Of a DNA stretch of 64,000 nucleotides, positions 1 to 11,582 are shown piece after piece. A program made the position numbers and the translations under genes. The notes beneath the pieces are model-generated. The model saw only the letters and a list, made by a program, of their open reading frames with translations, was not told the DNA's origin and did not search any database. The number at the start of each line of letters is the position of its first letter. The stretch's first letter is position 1. The DNA comes from Mytilus edulis (taxonomy: Eukaryota > Mollusca > Bivalvia > Mytilida > Mytilidae): the NCBI RefSeq assembly GCF_963676685.1, contig NC_092344.1, positions 51,048,830 to 51,112,829 of the forward strand, in the 5' to 3' direction.

Positions 1-119
1 TTTCTCTCAAACGAGTGATGACTTTCGAACAGCGGTATACTACTGTTGGCTTTATTTTTCAACACACTGGATAAAGCTGTATGTATTGTCATAAAAAAAA
101 GGTGGACAAATTATCTGTT

Positions 120-780
120 TTAGATTAAATTATAACTAGAACACACCCGCGAAATTTCGCGGGAATTTAGACCTTGGTTGAAAGTATGTAAACTGTTGTA
201 GGGAAAATTTTTGTAAAAAATTTCATGTTTGGAGAATTTCAGAAAAGGTATCAAAATTCATAGGTACTTGAAAACAATTTAAGCCCTCTCCCTTGTTTTC
301 AAAGTCTATTATATAGAGAGAATATATCAACGCGACTGATGATATTTCTTGTCCTGTCCCCGATCACTCTAATGAAGTTTAGAATCCTGAATTCCTGTTT
401 GACTTAAGAGCGAAATCGCGGGCTTTAAGCTTGGTTGAAAGTATGTTAACTATTTAAGGAAGAATTTTTGTAAAAGATTTTATGTCTAGAGAATTTAAGG
501 AATGATATCAAAAAATCATATATAGGTACATGGAGACGGGACAATATTTTTAAGCCCTCTCTCATTTTTTCAAAGTCCGTTATTATTTTGTTTTCTGTTA
601 TATTCCATTATTTGTGCGTTTCTGTATACTATGAACATATGTATATATATTATAAACATTTAATAAACTATTAATTTTAAGTTTCTTCTCCTTATATCTA
701 TATAAAATAGTAGTATATTAATCATAATATACATGCAGATAAACGCGAATATAATGTCCTGTCCCCGTCCGAGTACCTAT
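120..780. repeat. Dispersed repeat (family E) with perfect 18-bp palindrome
   Basis: An AT-rich non-coding stretch. A perfect palindrome, CCCGCGAAATTTCGCGGG, lies at 146-163. A segment starting CTTGGTTGAAAGTATG near 173 recurs near 430, each followed by similar sequence ending in AAGCCCTCTC. A TGTCCTGTCCCC motif occurs near 351 and 755. A related start, CTAGAACACACCCG, followed by an imperfect palindrome, occurs near 39445. I see no coding potential. Which transposon class this belongs to is not clear. Confidence 0.6.
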
Positions 781-879
781 GAAAATTATGTGCAAGTTTA
801 AACCGAGGTGTAAAAGTAGTAGTTCTTACGATCTAAAAACCACGATATGGACAACGCCCTGATTGACCTATAATGAAAA

Positions 880-1312
880 TAAAATTGAGAATGGAAATGG
901 GGAATGTGTCAAAGAGACAACAACCCGACCAAATAAAAAAAAACAACAGCAGAAGGACACAAACAGGTCTTCAATGTAGCGAGAAATTCTCGCACCCGGA
1001 GGCGTCCTTCAGCTGGCCCCTAAACAGATATATACTAGTTCAGTGATAATGAACGCCATACTAATTTCCAAATTGTACACAAGAAACTTAAATTAAAATA
1101 ATACAAAACTAACAAAGGCCAGAGGCTCCTGACTTGGGACAGGCGCAAAAATGCGGCGGGGTTAAACATGTTTGTGAGATCTCAACCCTCCCCCTATACC
1201 TCTAATCAATGTAGAAAAGTAAACGCATAACAATACGCACATTAAAATTCAGTTCAAGAGAAGTCCGAGTCTGATGTCAGAAGATGTAACCAAAGAAAAT
1301 AAACAAAATGAT
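880..1312 (-). mobile_element. 3' tail of Penelope-like retroelement (family B), truncated copy
   Basis: On the minus strand this matches the 3' part of the longer element at 55968-57840. Shared blocks include the CCCCGCCGCATTTTTGCGCC region and the terminal CCATTTCCATTCTCAATTTT. It is 5'-truncated relative to the other copies, as expected for target-primed reverse transcription. A predicted ORF starting at 1274 begins inside this repeat, so I do not treat it as a gene. Confidence 0.75.
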
Positions 1313-1324
1313 TTACATTTACAA

Positions 1325-1392
1325 GTTTTGACTTGGATGAAGAGTTGTCTCAGCGGCACTCATACCACATCTTCTTATATCTATATACAACG
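1325..1392 (+). repeat. 3'-end fragment of repeat family C/D
   Basis: A short stretch from GACTTGGATGAAGAG to ACCACATCTTCTTATATC. The same 3' terminus closes the family C and D copies elsewhere, for example near 7350, 31440, 40560, 46780 and 54200. Confidence 0.6.
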
Positions 1393-1607
1393 TAAACTAG
1401 ACGTTTCGCTAACTGTTTTCTTTTTTCTATCCTTTGCCGCGCGTTGTGTAGTGTTTGATATAATCTTAAATAATGAAATAATAATGTTTCCAATAATTGC
1501 AAATACTCTTATGTCGGTGCTTTGTGTCTATTGTATTAAAATTAGTTTGTTTGTGTGTGTCTCGTTCCGATCTGTTGAGTTAATCTAATTGCAACTGATT
1601 GTACAGG

Positions 1608-2000
1608 TTGTTATTTTACTGTACTGTTATACCATTGTCCGGTATTTTGGGGAGGGTTTGGGATCCCGCTAACATGTTTAACCCCGCCACATTCTGTATG
1701 TATGTGCTTGTCCCAAGTCAGGAGCATGTAATTCAGTGGTTGCCGTTTGTTGCTTTGTAATATTTGTGTTCGTTCATTTTTTTGTACATTAATTCGGCCG
1801 TTAGTTATTTTTTTTATCTTTTCTCGATTGAATTGTTTTACATTTGCGATTTCGGAGCCTTTTATAGCCGACTAGACGATGTATGCTTAGGTTATTGTCG
1901 AAGGCCGTACGGTGACTTATAGCTGTTGATTTCTGTGTCATTTGGTCTCTTTTCAAGTATGCCCTCCTACAACGTCTCTGAGGATCAAGAAAAGTAAAAA
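1608..2000 (+). repeat. Dispersed repeat family C
   Basis: Matches the copy at 6990-7356 over most of its length. Shared blocks include TTAACCCCGCCACATT, CAAGTCAGGAGC, GTTTGAATTGTTTTACAT-like sequence and GAAGGCCGTACGGTGAC. The structure suggests the 3' part of a retroelement, but no ORF is visible. Confidence 0.7.
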
Positions 2001-2040
2001 ATAATATACATGTAGCACAAAAGAATGTCATGATAACATG

Positions 2041-2439
2041 TAACTGACTTAGAGGGGGAGGGGGCTAGCTATGTATATTTTTTTTTTATTTCAATGTGTA
2101 GATCGTAGGGGAGTTTCTTCAGAAAGGGTTTTTATTGGAGATGTTTTTGCAATGCACGCAGGCATCTGTTTCTATCCATGAACAAGTTGTGTGTCAAATC
2201 AATTACTTTTACTTGTCACTCGCATTTTTTACTCTACCTGGTCATTATTGGCATTAATTGCCAGTGCACGAACGCCAAATTTAGTTAGATGGGCGATATT
2301 CTGACGCGTTTTTTAATTCTTGGTCACTCAAGTTTAGAAAGAAAGGGGAGAAAATGCAAATAAATACCGACCAATCACAAACGTTGTTGCAAATTTGACC
2401 TTAAGGCGTCAAAGAATTTCCCATGATGCAATTATTGCA
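2041..2439. other. Intergenic stretch, nothing recognised
   Basis: No ORF, RNA or repeat structure that I can support. A G-rich tract (2051-2063) and a T-run are present. Confidence 0.4.
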
Positions 2440-2768
2440 TATAAATTAAAAAAAAATTATACCAATTGAATACAAAATATTGCATTCAAATGACATTGTA
2501 TACCAATTGAATAAAAAATATTGCATATGAATGAAATTATACATTTGAATGAAAAATTATACCATTTGAATAAAAAATATTGCATTTAAAAGAAAAAATA
2601 TACCATTTAAATGAAAAAATATACTATTTAAATGAAAAATTATACCATTTGAATAAAAAATATTGCATCTAAATGAAAAAATATACCATTCAAATGAAAA
2701 AATATTGCATTTAAATGAAGAAATATACCAATTAAATATAAAATATTGCATTTGAATGAAAAATATCG
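2440..2768. repeat. Degenerate AT-rich tandem repeat, unit about 35-40 bp
   Basis: Repeated alternation of ATACCATTTGAAT- and AAAAATATTGCATTTAAATG-type segments. Frames through it on the minus strand give Phe/Ile/Asn-rich repetitive peptides, which are artefacts of the repeat and not genes. Confidence 0.8.
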
Positions 2769-2940
2769 ATTTTTTTCAACCAATACCATGCCATACTTGG
2801 GGAGCAAATGAAAACTGCATTTCAAAATTTGACACAATTGTAACACCCATTCAAAACATAAAATTTATTATATTCTGAGATTACTTTAGCATGTTAATTT
2901 CATAGTAACGTTATTTATATTGTAATTGATATAAATATAT

Positions 2941-3062
2941 GGTATGTCCCGAACATCAGTATGTATAAATAGAATGTTTATTTTCGACACGTCTTGATGA
3001 TTTATACAGGAAACTATATAAACAAAATGTAACAACTTGATAGTTTATTTTTACTTTATTCA
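2941..3062 (+). promoter_or_regulatory. Proximal promoter of actin-like gene 1
   Basis: TATAAAT lies at 2964-2970. Blocks also found upstream of the second actin-like gene occur here in the same order: ATGTCCCGAACA, TATAAAT, AATGTTTATTT, CGACACGT, GATGATTTATAC, GGAAACT. A TTTATTCAG acceptor-like sequence ends at 3062, so a short 5'-UTR intron is possible. Calling it a promoter is inferred from the conservation between paralogues and the TATA element. Confidence 0.6.
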
Positions 3063-3091
3063 GGAATACTTATAAACTGCAATCAAACAGT

Positions 3092-5720
3092 ATGTCAACG
3101 GTGGTTGTGGACAACGGATCATATTTCTGTAGAGCTGGCTTTGCAGGCGAAGACAAACCAAGATCTGTGTTTCCTGCCGTAGTGGGTACACTGAAACAAA
3201 TGGTGAGTATGGATATTTCGACATATTGGATTTCCCTTATTTTTACTTTTCTCATCACTTGGCGTTCGTCGTCTATCGTCCGTCGTCCTCGTCTGTTAAC
3301 TATTACTATTTGCTTCTGAAACTGCTAGGCTTAATTTAACCAAACTTGGCCACAATCTTTATAAGATATCTAGTTTTAAAAAACGTGTCTATTGACCCCG
3401 CCTAGCAAACAAGATGATTGTTTTATAGGAGTTATTGCCCCTAATAAGATATCCAGTTTTAAAATTTAAAAAAAACTTGTCTATCCTGGTACCTTTGATA
3501 ACTATATATTGACCCCGCCTAGCAAACAAGATGATTTTTGTATAGGATTTATTGACCTTTAATCACAAATTTTACCATTTAAAATGTTTTGCATTTTATC
3601 TCGAACATCATAATAAGGCTTTGTTACCTCAGGAATAGATTACCTTAGCTGTATTTGGCAAAACTTTTAGGAATTTTGATCCTCAGTGCTCTTCAACTTC
3701 GTACCTTATTTGTCCTTTTTAACGTTTTTGGATTCGAGCGTCACTGGTGAGTCTTTTGTAGACGAAACACGTGTCTAGTATAAATACGAAATTTAAAGAA
3801 AAGAAAGAATAATCACTAAAATACCGTTAACACATAAAAACAGAAAACAGGACACACATGCGCCTGTCTATACTATATCATTACTTACTTGAAGAAACAC
3901 TATACGTACAAGTAATAAGTCAAATAGAACACGCCAAGCAAGTCATGTTTACATCGACAAATAAAAAATTTTAATTAAAAAAAAATGCGTTTCAGGGTTA
4001 AACTGGCTTTTATCAAATACTAATATTTGTTTTTAAAAATGTACGGCACGCAGGCGGAGAATCTCCCTTTATTTTTAAAATTAACCTTCTGATTACCAAC
4101 TTACTAGATTTCTTTGATGATCTACTAAATTAAGTTTTTGCTTTTAAGATTATAAAATGTCGTGAATACAAAATTGAATGCTGGTTGGTACAAATAACAT
4201 ATTTTGATGCCCGTTATAATTAAATAGTTTCATAAACTTTTATTTTCTTTACTTAATTTGAATCATTGTTTGAAAATGAAAACCGAAATCAACAACTTTA
4301 ACTCATGCTAAAATAAGTTTCAATTAAGTAATGTACAAACAAGATGTAGAACGATCGCTAATTTCATATAAAACTGTAAAATTCCCATTTATGTACATTT
4401 TATCTTCAATAGGGAACATTGAATTTTGTTTTCGACATTGTAATATCGTAAAAGACGGTCGAAAGATACCAGTAGGACATTCAACCTCATAGATAGAAAA
4501 TAAACTGTAAACGCCATGCCTAAAAAAGAAAGAGAAAAACAGACAAATCATAGAAAACTAACGAATAAGCAACACGAACCCAAAAAGAAACCGGAGGTGA
4601 TCTCGGGTGCTCCAGAATGGTAAACAGCTCCACATGTAGCACCCGTCGTGTTGCTTATGGTATTACAAACCCAGTTAATAGTATAATTTGGTATGTTTTA
4701 CTGTAGGGCGTAGCAGCTGATATGTACTCGAATCCCGTTTACATTGGCAGTGAATTCGAATCTAAGAAAAAAGAAGGACTCCTTACAGTTAAATATCCAA
4801 CTTATGAGGGCTATATTGTAAACTGGGATGATATGGAACATATATTAAACCACACATTCAATAACGAACTTGGTATTGCAACAGAAGAGCATTCCATCTT
4901 ACTAACTGAGCCACCGCAAAACCCTAAACCTAACAGAGAAAAAATGACAATGCTGATATTCGAAACTTTTAATTTCCCTGCGATGTATGTTAAAGCAAAA
5001 GGCGTTCTTTCCCTTTATTCTTCTGGTTGTATTACTGGTGTGGCATTGGACATATGTGACGGTACTTCTTATTCTTTGCCTGCATATGAGGGTTATGCAC
5101 TTCGTCATGCCGTAAAGAGATCGCCTGTATCTGGGGAGGACATAACTAATTGCTTACAACGATCTCTCGATGATAGAAGTTATTCTTTCACTTCTCTGGC
5201 TGACATTAAAATCATTCGTGATATCAAAGAAAATATGTGCTACGTTGCATCCGATTACAAAAAAGAAATGGAATGGTTTTCGACCGAAGCATACTCTTTA
5301 GAAAAGAATTTTGAGCTTCCAGATGGACAGATTGTAAATATAGGGAGTGAACAAATTCGATGCGTGGAAACCTTGTTTCAACCACTTATAATGGGAATGC
5401 AGTTTCAGGGTCTTCATGAAACGTTAAACGATAGTATTTTGAAATGTGATAAGGAGCTTCATAAAGATCTGTATGAAAATATTGTCTTATGCGGCGAGTC
5501 ATCTCGGACTCCAGGGATAACTGAACGTATGCGAAGTGAGATTACTAAACTTGCACCCCTCATTAAGAAAATAAATGTAAAAACTCCACCAGATATAAAG
5601 AATTCGGCATGGGTTGGTGGTTCTATCCTTGCATCTTTACCAACTTTTCAAGGAATGTGCATCACTAAAGAGGAATATGATGAGATTGGTCCGCGAATTG
5701 TGATCAACAAGTGTTTTTAA
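3092..5720 (+). CDS. Divergent actin-like protein 1 (two exons, ATP site degenerate)
   Basis: Join of 3092-3202 and 4707-5720, 374 codons plus the stop. The intron (GTGAGT...CTGTAG) falls at canonical actin codon 41. The actin fold is recognisable throughout: VVVDNGS at the N-terminus, [15 protein letters not shown]-like [44 protein letters not shown] and the terminal KCF. Canonical actin is 375-376 residues, so length is normal. Key nucleotide-site residues differ: Gly15 to Tyr in the first phosphate loop, Gln137 to Lys, His161 to Tyr and Gly302 to Glu. His73 is Glu, Met44 is Ala and Trp356 is Cys. The fold is probably kept, but ATP hydrolysis and normal polymerisation are doubtful (inference from actin biochemistry). 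The frame is intact and a paralogue shares most changes, so a pseudogene is unlikely. The intron holds repeat insertions. Confidence 0.9.
3245..3560 (-). mobile_element. Fragment of pearl/Helitron-like element in actin-like 1 intron
   Basis: Read on the minus strand, the stretch near 3245-3300 shows GTTAAC, then a GACGACGGACG-type simple repeat, then GCCAAGTGATGAGAAAAG. That is the 3' section of the elements at 9676-11037 and 11583-12980. The adjoining sequence contains a twice-repeated GACCCCGCCTAGCAAACAAG segment. The terminal hairpin is missing, so this copy is incomplete. Confidence 0.6.
3575..3800 (+). repeat. Dispersed repeat family A, partial
   Basis: Contains GGCAAAACTTTTAGGAATTT, CTCTTCAACTTCGTAC and GATTCGAGCGTCACTGGTGA, followed by AGACGAAACACGTGTCT, a small hairpin. 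The same series recurs about ten times in the window in both orientations. Confidence 0.75.
4505..4680 (-). repeat. Dispersed repeat family F, partial, reverse
   Basis: The reverse complement carries the AGCAACACGA / ACAGACAAA / CATAGAAAACTAA blocks of family F (compare 21725-21882 and 27165-27385). It sits just before the exon 2 acceptor of actin-like 1. Confidence 0.55.
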
Positions 5721-6200
5721 ACTCATTATTCAAAGAAGATAACTAAATGATCCAACTTTAAACTATCTTATGTTTATCAGTGGCACGAATCAGCTGTAGA
5801 TTTTTAAATCATGATGGATTAATAAATAGAAATTTATGTTTTGTTAACATTGAATAATAAATTCAAATTACATTAACAGTTTTTATTCTCAAGTTTTCAT
5901 TCGCCATTCAATACATTGGATGAAGTTGCTTGCTCATATATATATATATCATGAAGGCCAGTAAACCGAAATAAAGCAGATACAATTTTTATTGCATAGT
6001 TATTGTTCTCAGTCAATATACTTTTCAGTACGTTATATTATCATATCGACCTCATACTAAAGCTTTAATTGTACAGTATCGTCACAATTGGTCGACAGAA
6101 GTCTATAAACAACATCACAATACGTGGCAAAAAACACTTCCTTCTTAAATGTTCATTTCTTTGAAAATGAGAGAGTTTCAATTGTTTTAAATAAAGCTTA
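5721..6200. other. 3' flank of actin-like gene 1
   Basis: AATAAA at 5821-5826 is a plausible polyadenylation signal, with further AATAATAAAT sequence near 5853. No other feature is seen up to the repeat that starts near 6205. Confidence 0.4.
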
Positions 6201-6204
6201 TTGG

Positions 6205-6690
6205 TTATCAAATGTACCAGTATTATAATTTAGTACACCAGACGCGCGTTTCGTCTACATAAGACTCATCAGTGACGCTCATATCAAAATATTTAAAAAG
6301 CCAAACAATTACAAAGTTGAAGAGCATTGAGGATCCAAAATTCCAAAAAGTTGTTCCAAATACGGCTAAGGAAATATATGCCTGGAATCAGGAAATCCTT
6401 AGTTTTTCGAAAAATTTAAACTTTTGTTTACTGGAAATTTGTAAAAATAACCACATTATTGATATTCATGTCCACACAGAAGTGTTGACTACTGGGCTGG
6501 TGATACCCTCGGAGACGAAACTTTCACCAGCAGTGGCATCGACCCAATGATGTAAATAGTTATCAAAGGTACCAGGATTATAATCTTGTACGCCAGACGC
6601 GCGTTTCATCTACATAAGACTCATCAGTGACGCTCATAACAAATTATTTATATAGCCAAACAATTACAAAGTTGAAGAGCATATACGTTA
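6205..6690 (-). repeat. Family A repeat, tandem pair in reverse orientation
   Basis: Two units about 356 bp apart, starting with TTATCAAATGTACCAG and TTATCAAAGGTACCAG. Each carries CCAGACGCGCGTTTC and ACTCATCAGTGACGCTC. The first unit also has the CTGGGCTGGTGATACCCTCG section and CAGTGGCATCGACCCA. A 92-residue ORF (6272-6550) is an artefact of this repeat. Confidence 0.75.
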
Positions 6691-6989
6691 CCAAAATTTT
6701 CAAATTCATATAATAAATTACAAATGGTTTGGTCAATGTCCAATCCAGATTTGTAATCACATACTTAATCAAATGTGCTTTAAGTTATAATCTAAATATT
6801 ATTAAAAAAAAACACATATTAGAAACTCAGTAAATTTATTAATTTTACTGTTATGAATATACATTTTTCTGTATGAATATGTATATATATATTCATTATT
6901 GAGCTATTTACAAATGAATTCGTAATCTTTTGCTTATGTCAGCCACAGGAAAACACGATACTTTAATCCAGATTTTATAGTTCGTTCTT

Positions 6990-7356
6990 TTGTTGTACTG
7001 TTATACCACTGTCCCAGGTTAGGGGAGGGTTGGGATCCCACTAACATGTTTAACCCCGCCACATTATTTATGTATGTGCCTGACCCAAGTCAGGAGCCTG
7101 TAAATTCAGTGGTTGTCGTTTGTTTATGTGTTACATATTTGTTTTATCGTTAATTTTTTTAATTAAATAAGGCCGTTAGTTTTCTCGTTTGAATTGTTTT
7201 ACATTGTCTTATCGGGGCCTTTTATAGCTGACTACGCGGTATGGGCTTTGCTCACTGTTGAAGGCCGTATGTTGACCTATAGTTGTTAATGTCTGTGTCA
7301 TGTTGGTCTTTTGTGGATAGTTGTCTCATTGGCAATCATACCACATCTTCTTTTTT
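6990..7356 (+). repeat. Dispersed repeat family C, best-preserved copy
   Basis: Runs from TACTGTTATACCACTGTCCC to ACCACATCTTCTTTTTTAT and shares all blocks with the copy at 1608-2000. The constant 3' end and variable 5' extent suggest a retroelement tail. Confidence 0.7.
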
Positions 7357-7533
7357 ATATATTCTATATTTTCAGGATCACTATATTTGTCATGTGAAAA
7401 CATATATCTATATAAATATACATTATTGTTTAGTTTACCTTATGTGTTCATTTTAATTATTAATTTTTTTTAATAATTATTTTAATAATAAATGAAATCA
7501 TTAAAATCTTTGTAATTATTTGTACCTAATTTA

Positions 7534-8924
7534 AGGTAGCACAATACAAAGATTTTATAACTCCAATTCCCAAGTTTTAAAATAATATAACTTTCTTTAT
7601 AATGCTGAAAAAATGTATAAAAGGGGTAGTTATGGATACCTTACAGATTACTCTTTCAAATGAATGCAATAATAGTATTATGCAACAATTAACCTACATG
7701 TATTATAATATTAACTGTGTCTTAAATATTTTCCCCAAAATTTCCACTTTCAATTGAAATTAGCTTCTGTATTGGTATTCCTAGAGAGTTGGTTTTATTA
7801 TATGTTGTTCCTATGGCTATTATCTACAAAAGGGTGTCGCAGATTTCAGATAGAAATTGTATAGAACAAATTTGACACCTAATTAAACATTATCTTCTTT
7901 TATGTGGTAAGGATGTTCACACTAATTAGAGATTTATGAGAGAATGGAATACCATAGGGACAATTTGTGACACCCTTTTGAAAATCGTGATGTGTTGATT
8001 AAGATTTCGTTAAAATTTTCAGTATAGTTAAAGAGATGATTGAGCTACATCAATTCAAGTGAATTGACCGAGATTTTGCAACTAATTACATAATAATTGA
8101 TTAGCCCAGTAGTCAGCACTTGTTGTGCTGACATGAAATGTCATTGATATGGTTATATTTATAAATTTTTTTTAATTTTTTGAAATACTTAGGCTTTTCT
8201 ACCTCAGGCATAGATTAACTAAGCTGTATTTGGCAAAACTTTTAGGAATTTTGGTTCTGAATGCTCTTCAACTTCGTACTTTATTTGGCATTTTAAACTT
8301 TTTTGGATTCGAGCGTCACTGATGAGTATTCAGTAGACGAAACGCGCGTCTGACGTATATACTAAATTTAGTCCTGGTATCTATGATGTGTTTATTTACA
8401 ACCGCTGGGTCGATGCCACTGCTGGTGGAGATTTATTTCCCCAAGGGGACAAGCCCAGTAGTCAGCACTTGTTGTGCTGACATGAATTGTCAATGATATG
8501 GTTACATTTATAAATTTACTGTTTACAAATTTTTAGAATTTTTTTAAATACTTAGGCTTTTCAACTTCAGGCATAGATTAATTTAGCTGTATTTGGCAAA
8601 CCTTTTAGGAACTTTGGTTCTGAACGCTCTTCAACTTCGTTCTTTATTTGGCATTTTAAACTTTTTTGGATTCGAGCGTCACTGATGAGTATTTAGTAGA
8701 CGAAACGCGCGTCTGGCGTATATACTTAATTTAGTCCTGGTATCTATGATGAGTTTATTTACATAATGATTGCATAATAAAATATTGCATTCATTTTAAA
8801 GATTATTCTTTTATCTATCTAAATATACCTCTTTTATTATTTTTTTATACATTCATAAGAAAGTTACAGCATTTTAAAGATTAGCGATTAAAGAGAGTAA
8901 AACGATCTTTTTATTGTGCTACCT
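7534..8924. mobile_element. Non-autonomous DNA transposon with AGGTAGCACAATA inverted ends, TA target
   Basis: The left end AGGTAGCACAATACAAAGAT is matched in inverted orientation at the right end (ATCTTTTTATTGTGCTACCT), giving roughly 20-bp terminal inverted repeats. Both sides are flanked by TA (7532-7533 and 8925-8926), the usual target of the Tc1/mariner group. There is no transposase ORF. A dimer of family A (about 8105-8760) has inserted into it, so the original element was shorter. Confidence 0.65.
8105..8760 (+). repeat. Family A repeat, tandem dimer (about 345-bp units)
   Basis: AGCCCAGTAGTCAGCACTTG occurs near 8104 and near 8450. Both units continue through GGCAAAACTTTTAGGA-like sequence, GATTCGAGCGTCACTGATGA and the hairpin AGACGAAACGCGCGTCT. 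The dimer is nested inside the TA-flanked element. Confidence 0.8.
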
Positions 8925-9199
8925 TACCTTGAGTACTCTTTTCGTCATTAAAGGCCACTTTAATTGGCAGTAAAATATTTGAACTTGAACTTTGTATATA
9001 TAGTTCCCTGTACTATGAGTTCTGCAGGCTGTATGGTGACCAATAAATTCTACCGTTAACGTCTTATTTGGCTCTGGTTGAGGGTTGTTCAATGGTATAC
9101 AACATCTTATTACTATACAGAATGTCAGGTCTAAAGTGCTTACTACAACACGATTGATATTACCCACTAATCGGGAACTAATAGTGTATCTGCAGTGGT

Positions 9200-9290
9200 C
9201 TAACTTTTTTCTTCGAGTGTCACTGGTGAGTCTTTTGTAGGCTAAAACAAAATTTCCGTTCTGATATCTATGATGAGTTCATTCTCTACC
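9200..9290 (+). repeat. Family A repeat fragment
   Basis: Contains CGAGTGTCACTGGTGAGTCT and TCTGATATCTATGATGAGTT, matching the 3' part of family A. Confidence 0.55.
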
Positions 9291-9614
9291 CATTTGTAAA
9301 TGAAACAATTTAAGACAGAGTGAGTATTTTATACATTTTTTCTTTATTGTTATTCAGCTATAATTTCAAGATAAAGGACAAGAATACAATATTTATTTCC
9401 ATGTATGGGATGAATGGCAAAACGACAACTCATTGGTAAATCAGGAAGCAGATATTAATCTGGTGAGGGGTCAGTTCAATTTTGTTATATTAAAAAGAAT
9501 GTTTTACATTTGTCAAATCTGAAATTTAAGATTTATATAAATTTTAATCGCTCGGTGTAACCCTTTTGGGATGTTTAAATACACACACCTTGACGTAGCT
9601 ACTTAAAAACGAGG

Positions 9615-9675
9615 GGGAAATACCAGAGAAACATTCAACTCTTAGATCGAAAATAATCTGACAACGATTTGGCTA
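9615..9675 (-). repeat. Family F repeat, left half, split by an insertion
   Basis: Reverse family F sequence (ACCAGAGAAACATTCAACTC ... GACAACG...GGCTA) that resumes after 11037 with AAAAAGAAAAAGACAAACAG. The interrupting DNA is the element at 9676-11037. Confidence 0.6.
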
Positions 9676-11037
9676 AACTAGAGGCTCTCAAGAGCCTGTG
9701 TCGCTCACCTGATTCTACTTGGGTTTTTGAAATCATATAAAAAAAAATATAAAATTTGGCTAAAAGTGACAACACAACCTCATAAGGAAAGGAACATTCA
9801 GGCTATGTTTAATTTCATTCAAAAGTCCCCCACTGGCGACCATCTTGGATGACTGATCAGCTACAAAGTAACAACACTTGGTCAGCACCTCATAAGGAAC
9901 ATTCATGCCATGTTTGGTTTTATTCCATTCAGTGGTTCTCTAAAAGAAGTCATTTGTATGCATTTCCCATAGGGTCCTATGTTAAACTTAGTCCCCTGCT
10001 GGTGGCCATCTTGGATAATTGATCGGCTACAAAGTAACAACACTTGGTCAGCACCTCATAAGGAACATTCATGCCATGTTTGGTTTTATTCCATTCAGTG
10101 GTTCTCTAAAATAAGTCATTTGTATGCATTTCCCATAGGGTCCTATGTTAAACTAAGTCCCCCGCTGGCGGCCATCTTGGATAATGGATCAGCTACAAAG
10201 TAACAACACTTGGTCAGCACCTCATAAGGAACATTCATGCCATGTTTGGTTTCATTCCATTCAGTGGTTCTCTAAAAGAAGTCATTTGTATGCATTTCCC
10301 ATAGGGTCCTATGTTAAACTAAGTCCCCTGCTGGCGGCCATCTTGGATAATTGATCGGCTACAAAGTAACAACACTTGGTCAGCACCACATTAGGAACAT
10401 TCATGCCATGTTTGATTTCATCCCATTCAGTGGTTCTCTAAAAGAAGTCATTTGTATGCATTTCCCATAGGGTCCTATGTTAAACTAAGTCCCCCGCTGG
10501 CAGCCATCTTGGATAATGGATCAGCTACAAAGTAACAACACTTGGTCAGCACCACATTAGGAACATTCCTGCCATGTTTGATTTCATTCCATTCAGTGGT
10601 TCTCTAAAAGAAGTCATTTGTATGCATTTCCCATAGGGTCCTATGTTAAACTAAGTCCCCCGTTTGCGGCCATCTTGGATAATGAATCGGCTACAAAGTA
10701 ACAACTGTTGGTCAGCACCTCATAAGTAACATTCATGCCATGTTTGGTTTTATTCCATTCAGTGGTTCTCTAAAAGAAGTCACTTGTATGCATTTCCCAT
10801 AGGGTCCTATGTTAAACTAAGTCCCCCGCTGGCGGCCATCTTGGATAATGGATCGGCTACAAAGTAACAACACTTGGTCAGCACCACATTAGGAACATTC
10901 ATGCCATGTTTGGTTTCATTCCATTCAGTGGTTCTCTAAAAGAAGTTCAAAATGTGAAAAGTTAACGACGACGACGACGGACGACGGACGCCAAGTGGTG
11001 AGAAAAGCTCACTTGGCCCTTCGGGCCAGGTGAGCTA
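9676..11037 (+). mobile_element. Pearl/Helitron-like element 1 with 166-bp tandem core
   Basis: The 5' end has a hairpin (AGGCTCTCAAGAGCCT), then GTGTCGCTCACCT. The core is about seven tandem units with an exact 166-bp period: GTCAGCACC recurs at 9881, 10047, 10213, 10379, 10545, 10711 and 10877. A GAC/ACGG simple repeat follows (10966-10991). The 3' end has the hairpin GGCCCTTCGGGCC followed by AGGTGAGCTA, inverted to the 5' GCTCACCT. It sits inside a family F copy with no target duplication beyond a shared CTA. No protein is encoded. The layout fits bivalve pearl elements and non-autonomous Helitrons/Helentrons (family knowledge). Confidence 0.8.
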
Positions 11038-11582
11038 AAAAAGAAAAAGACAAACAGACAAATTATTTTATTGTAAACAAGACACGACATAGAAAACTAA
11101 AGACTGAACAACACCATCGTTTAATTTGAAATTAAAGAATTATACCAATTCGCATGATGCAATGGTATTCATTGAGGATTTTTATCTTTGTAGTACTAGT
11201 ATCTGTTGTAAATACTTGAACTGCGTCAACTTTGAGTTTTTTAAATTACACAAGCGTGGTTCGGTTTTAAATTTGTATAACGTTTAAGTTTTTAATAGTT
11301 AAATCAGAATACTTAGATAGATAAGATTCATTGTACAGCATCATACTGATGAAGGATATCTGTTAACCGAAATATTACTTGATACTTTTATTCAATGTTT
11401 CCATTTCTAATATTGGTAATAATTTGGCTTTCCGATATTACTTTTCCTTGGAGTTCGGTATTTCGTTATCTTAATTTTTTCTACACTATTTTATGCGGCC
11501 GTATATAAACGTTAAATGACCAAAGGCTTATATATTCGAGCGCAACTTGTTCGATGGTAAATTTATTTGTGTAAGTAGAATA
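11038..11582. other. Family F right half, then unassigned sequence
   Basis: 11038-11110 resumes the interrupted family F repeat. From 11111 to 11582 I see no gene, RNA or clear repeat. Confidence 0.45.

Noticed and set aside
1274-1588. 104-codon plus-strand ORF with hydrophobic C-terminus
   Set aside because: It starts inside the family B tail and runs through the family C/D 3'-end fragment; no domain or splice context.
2557-2846. Phe/Ile/Asn-rich minus-strand ORFs
   Set aside because: Translation of the AT-rich tandem repeat at 2440-2768.
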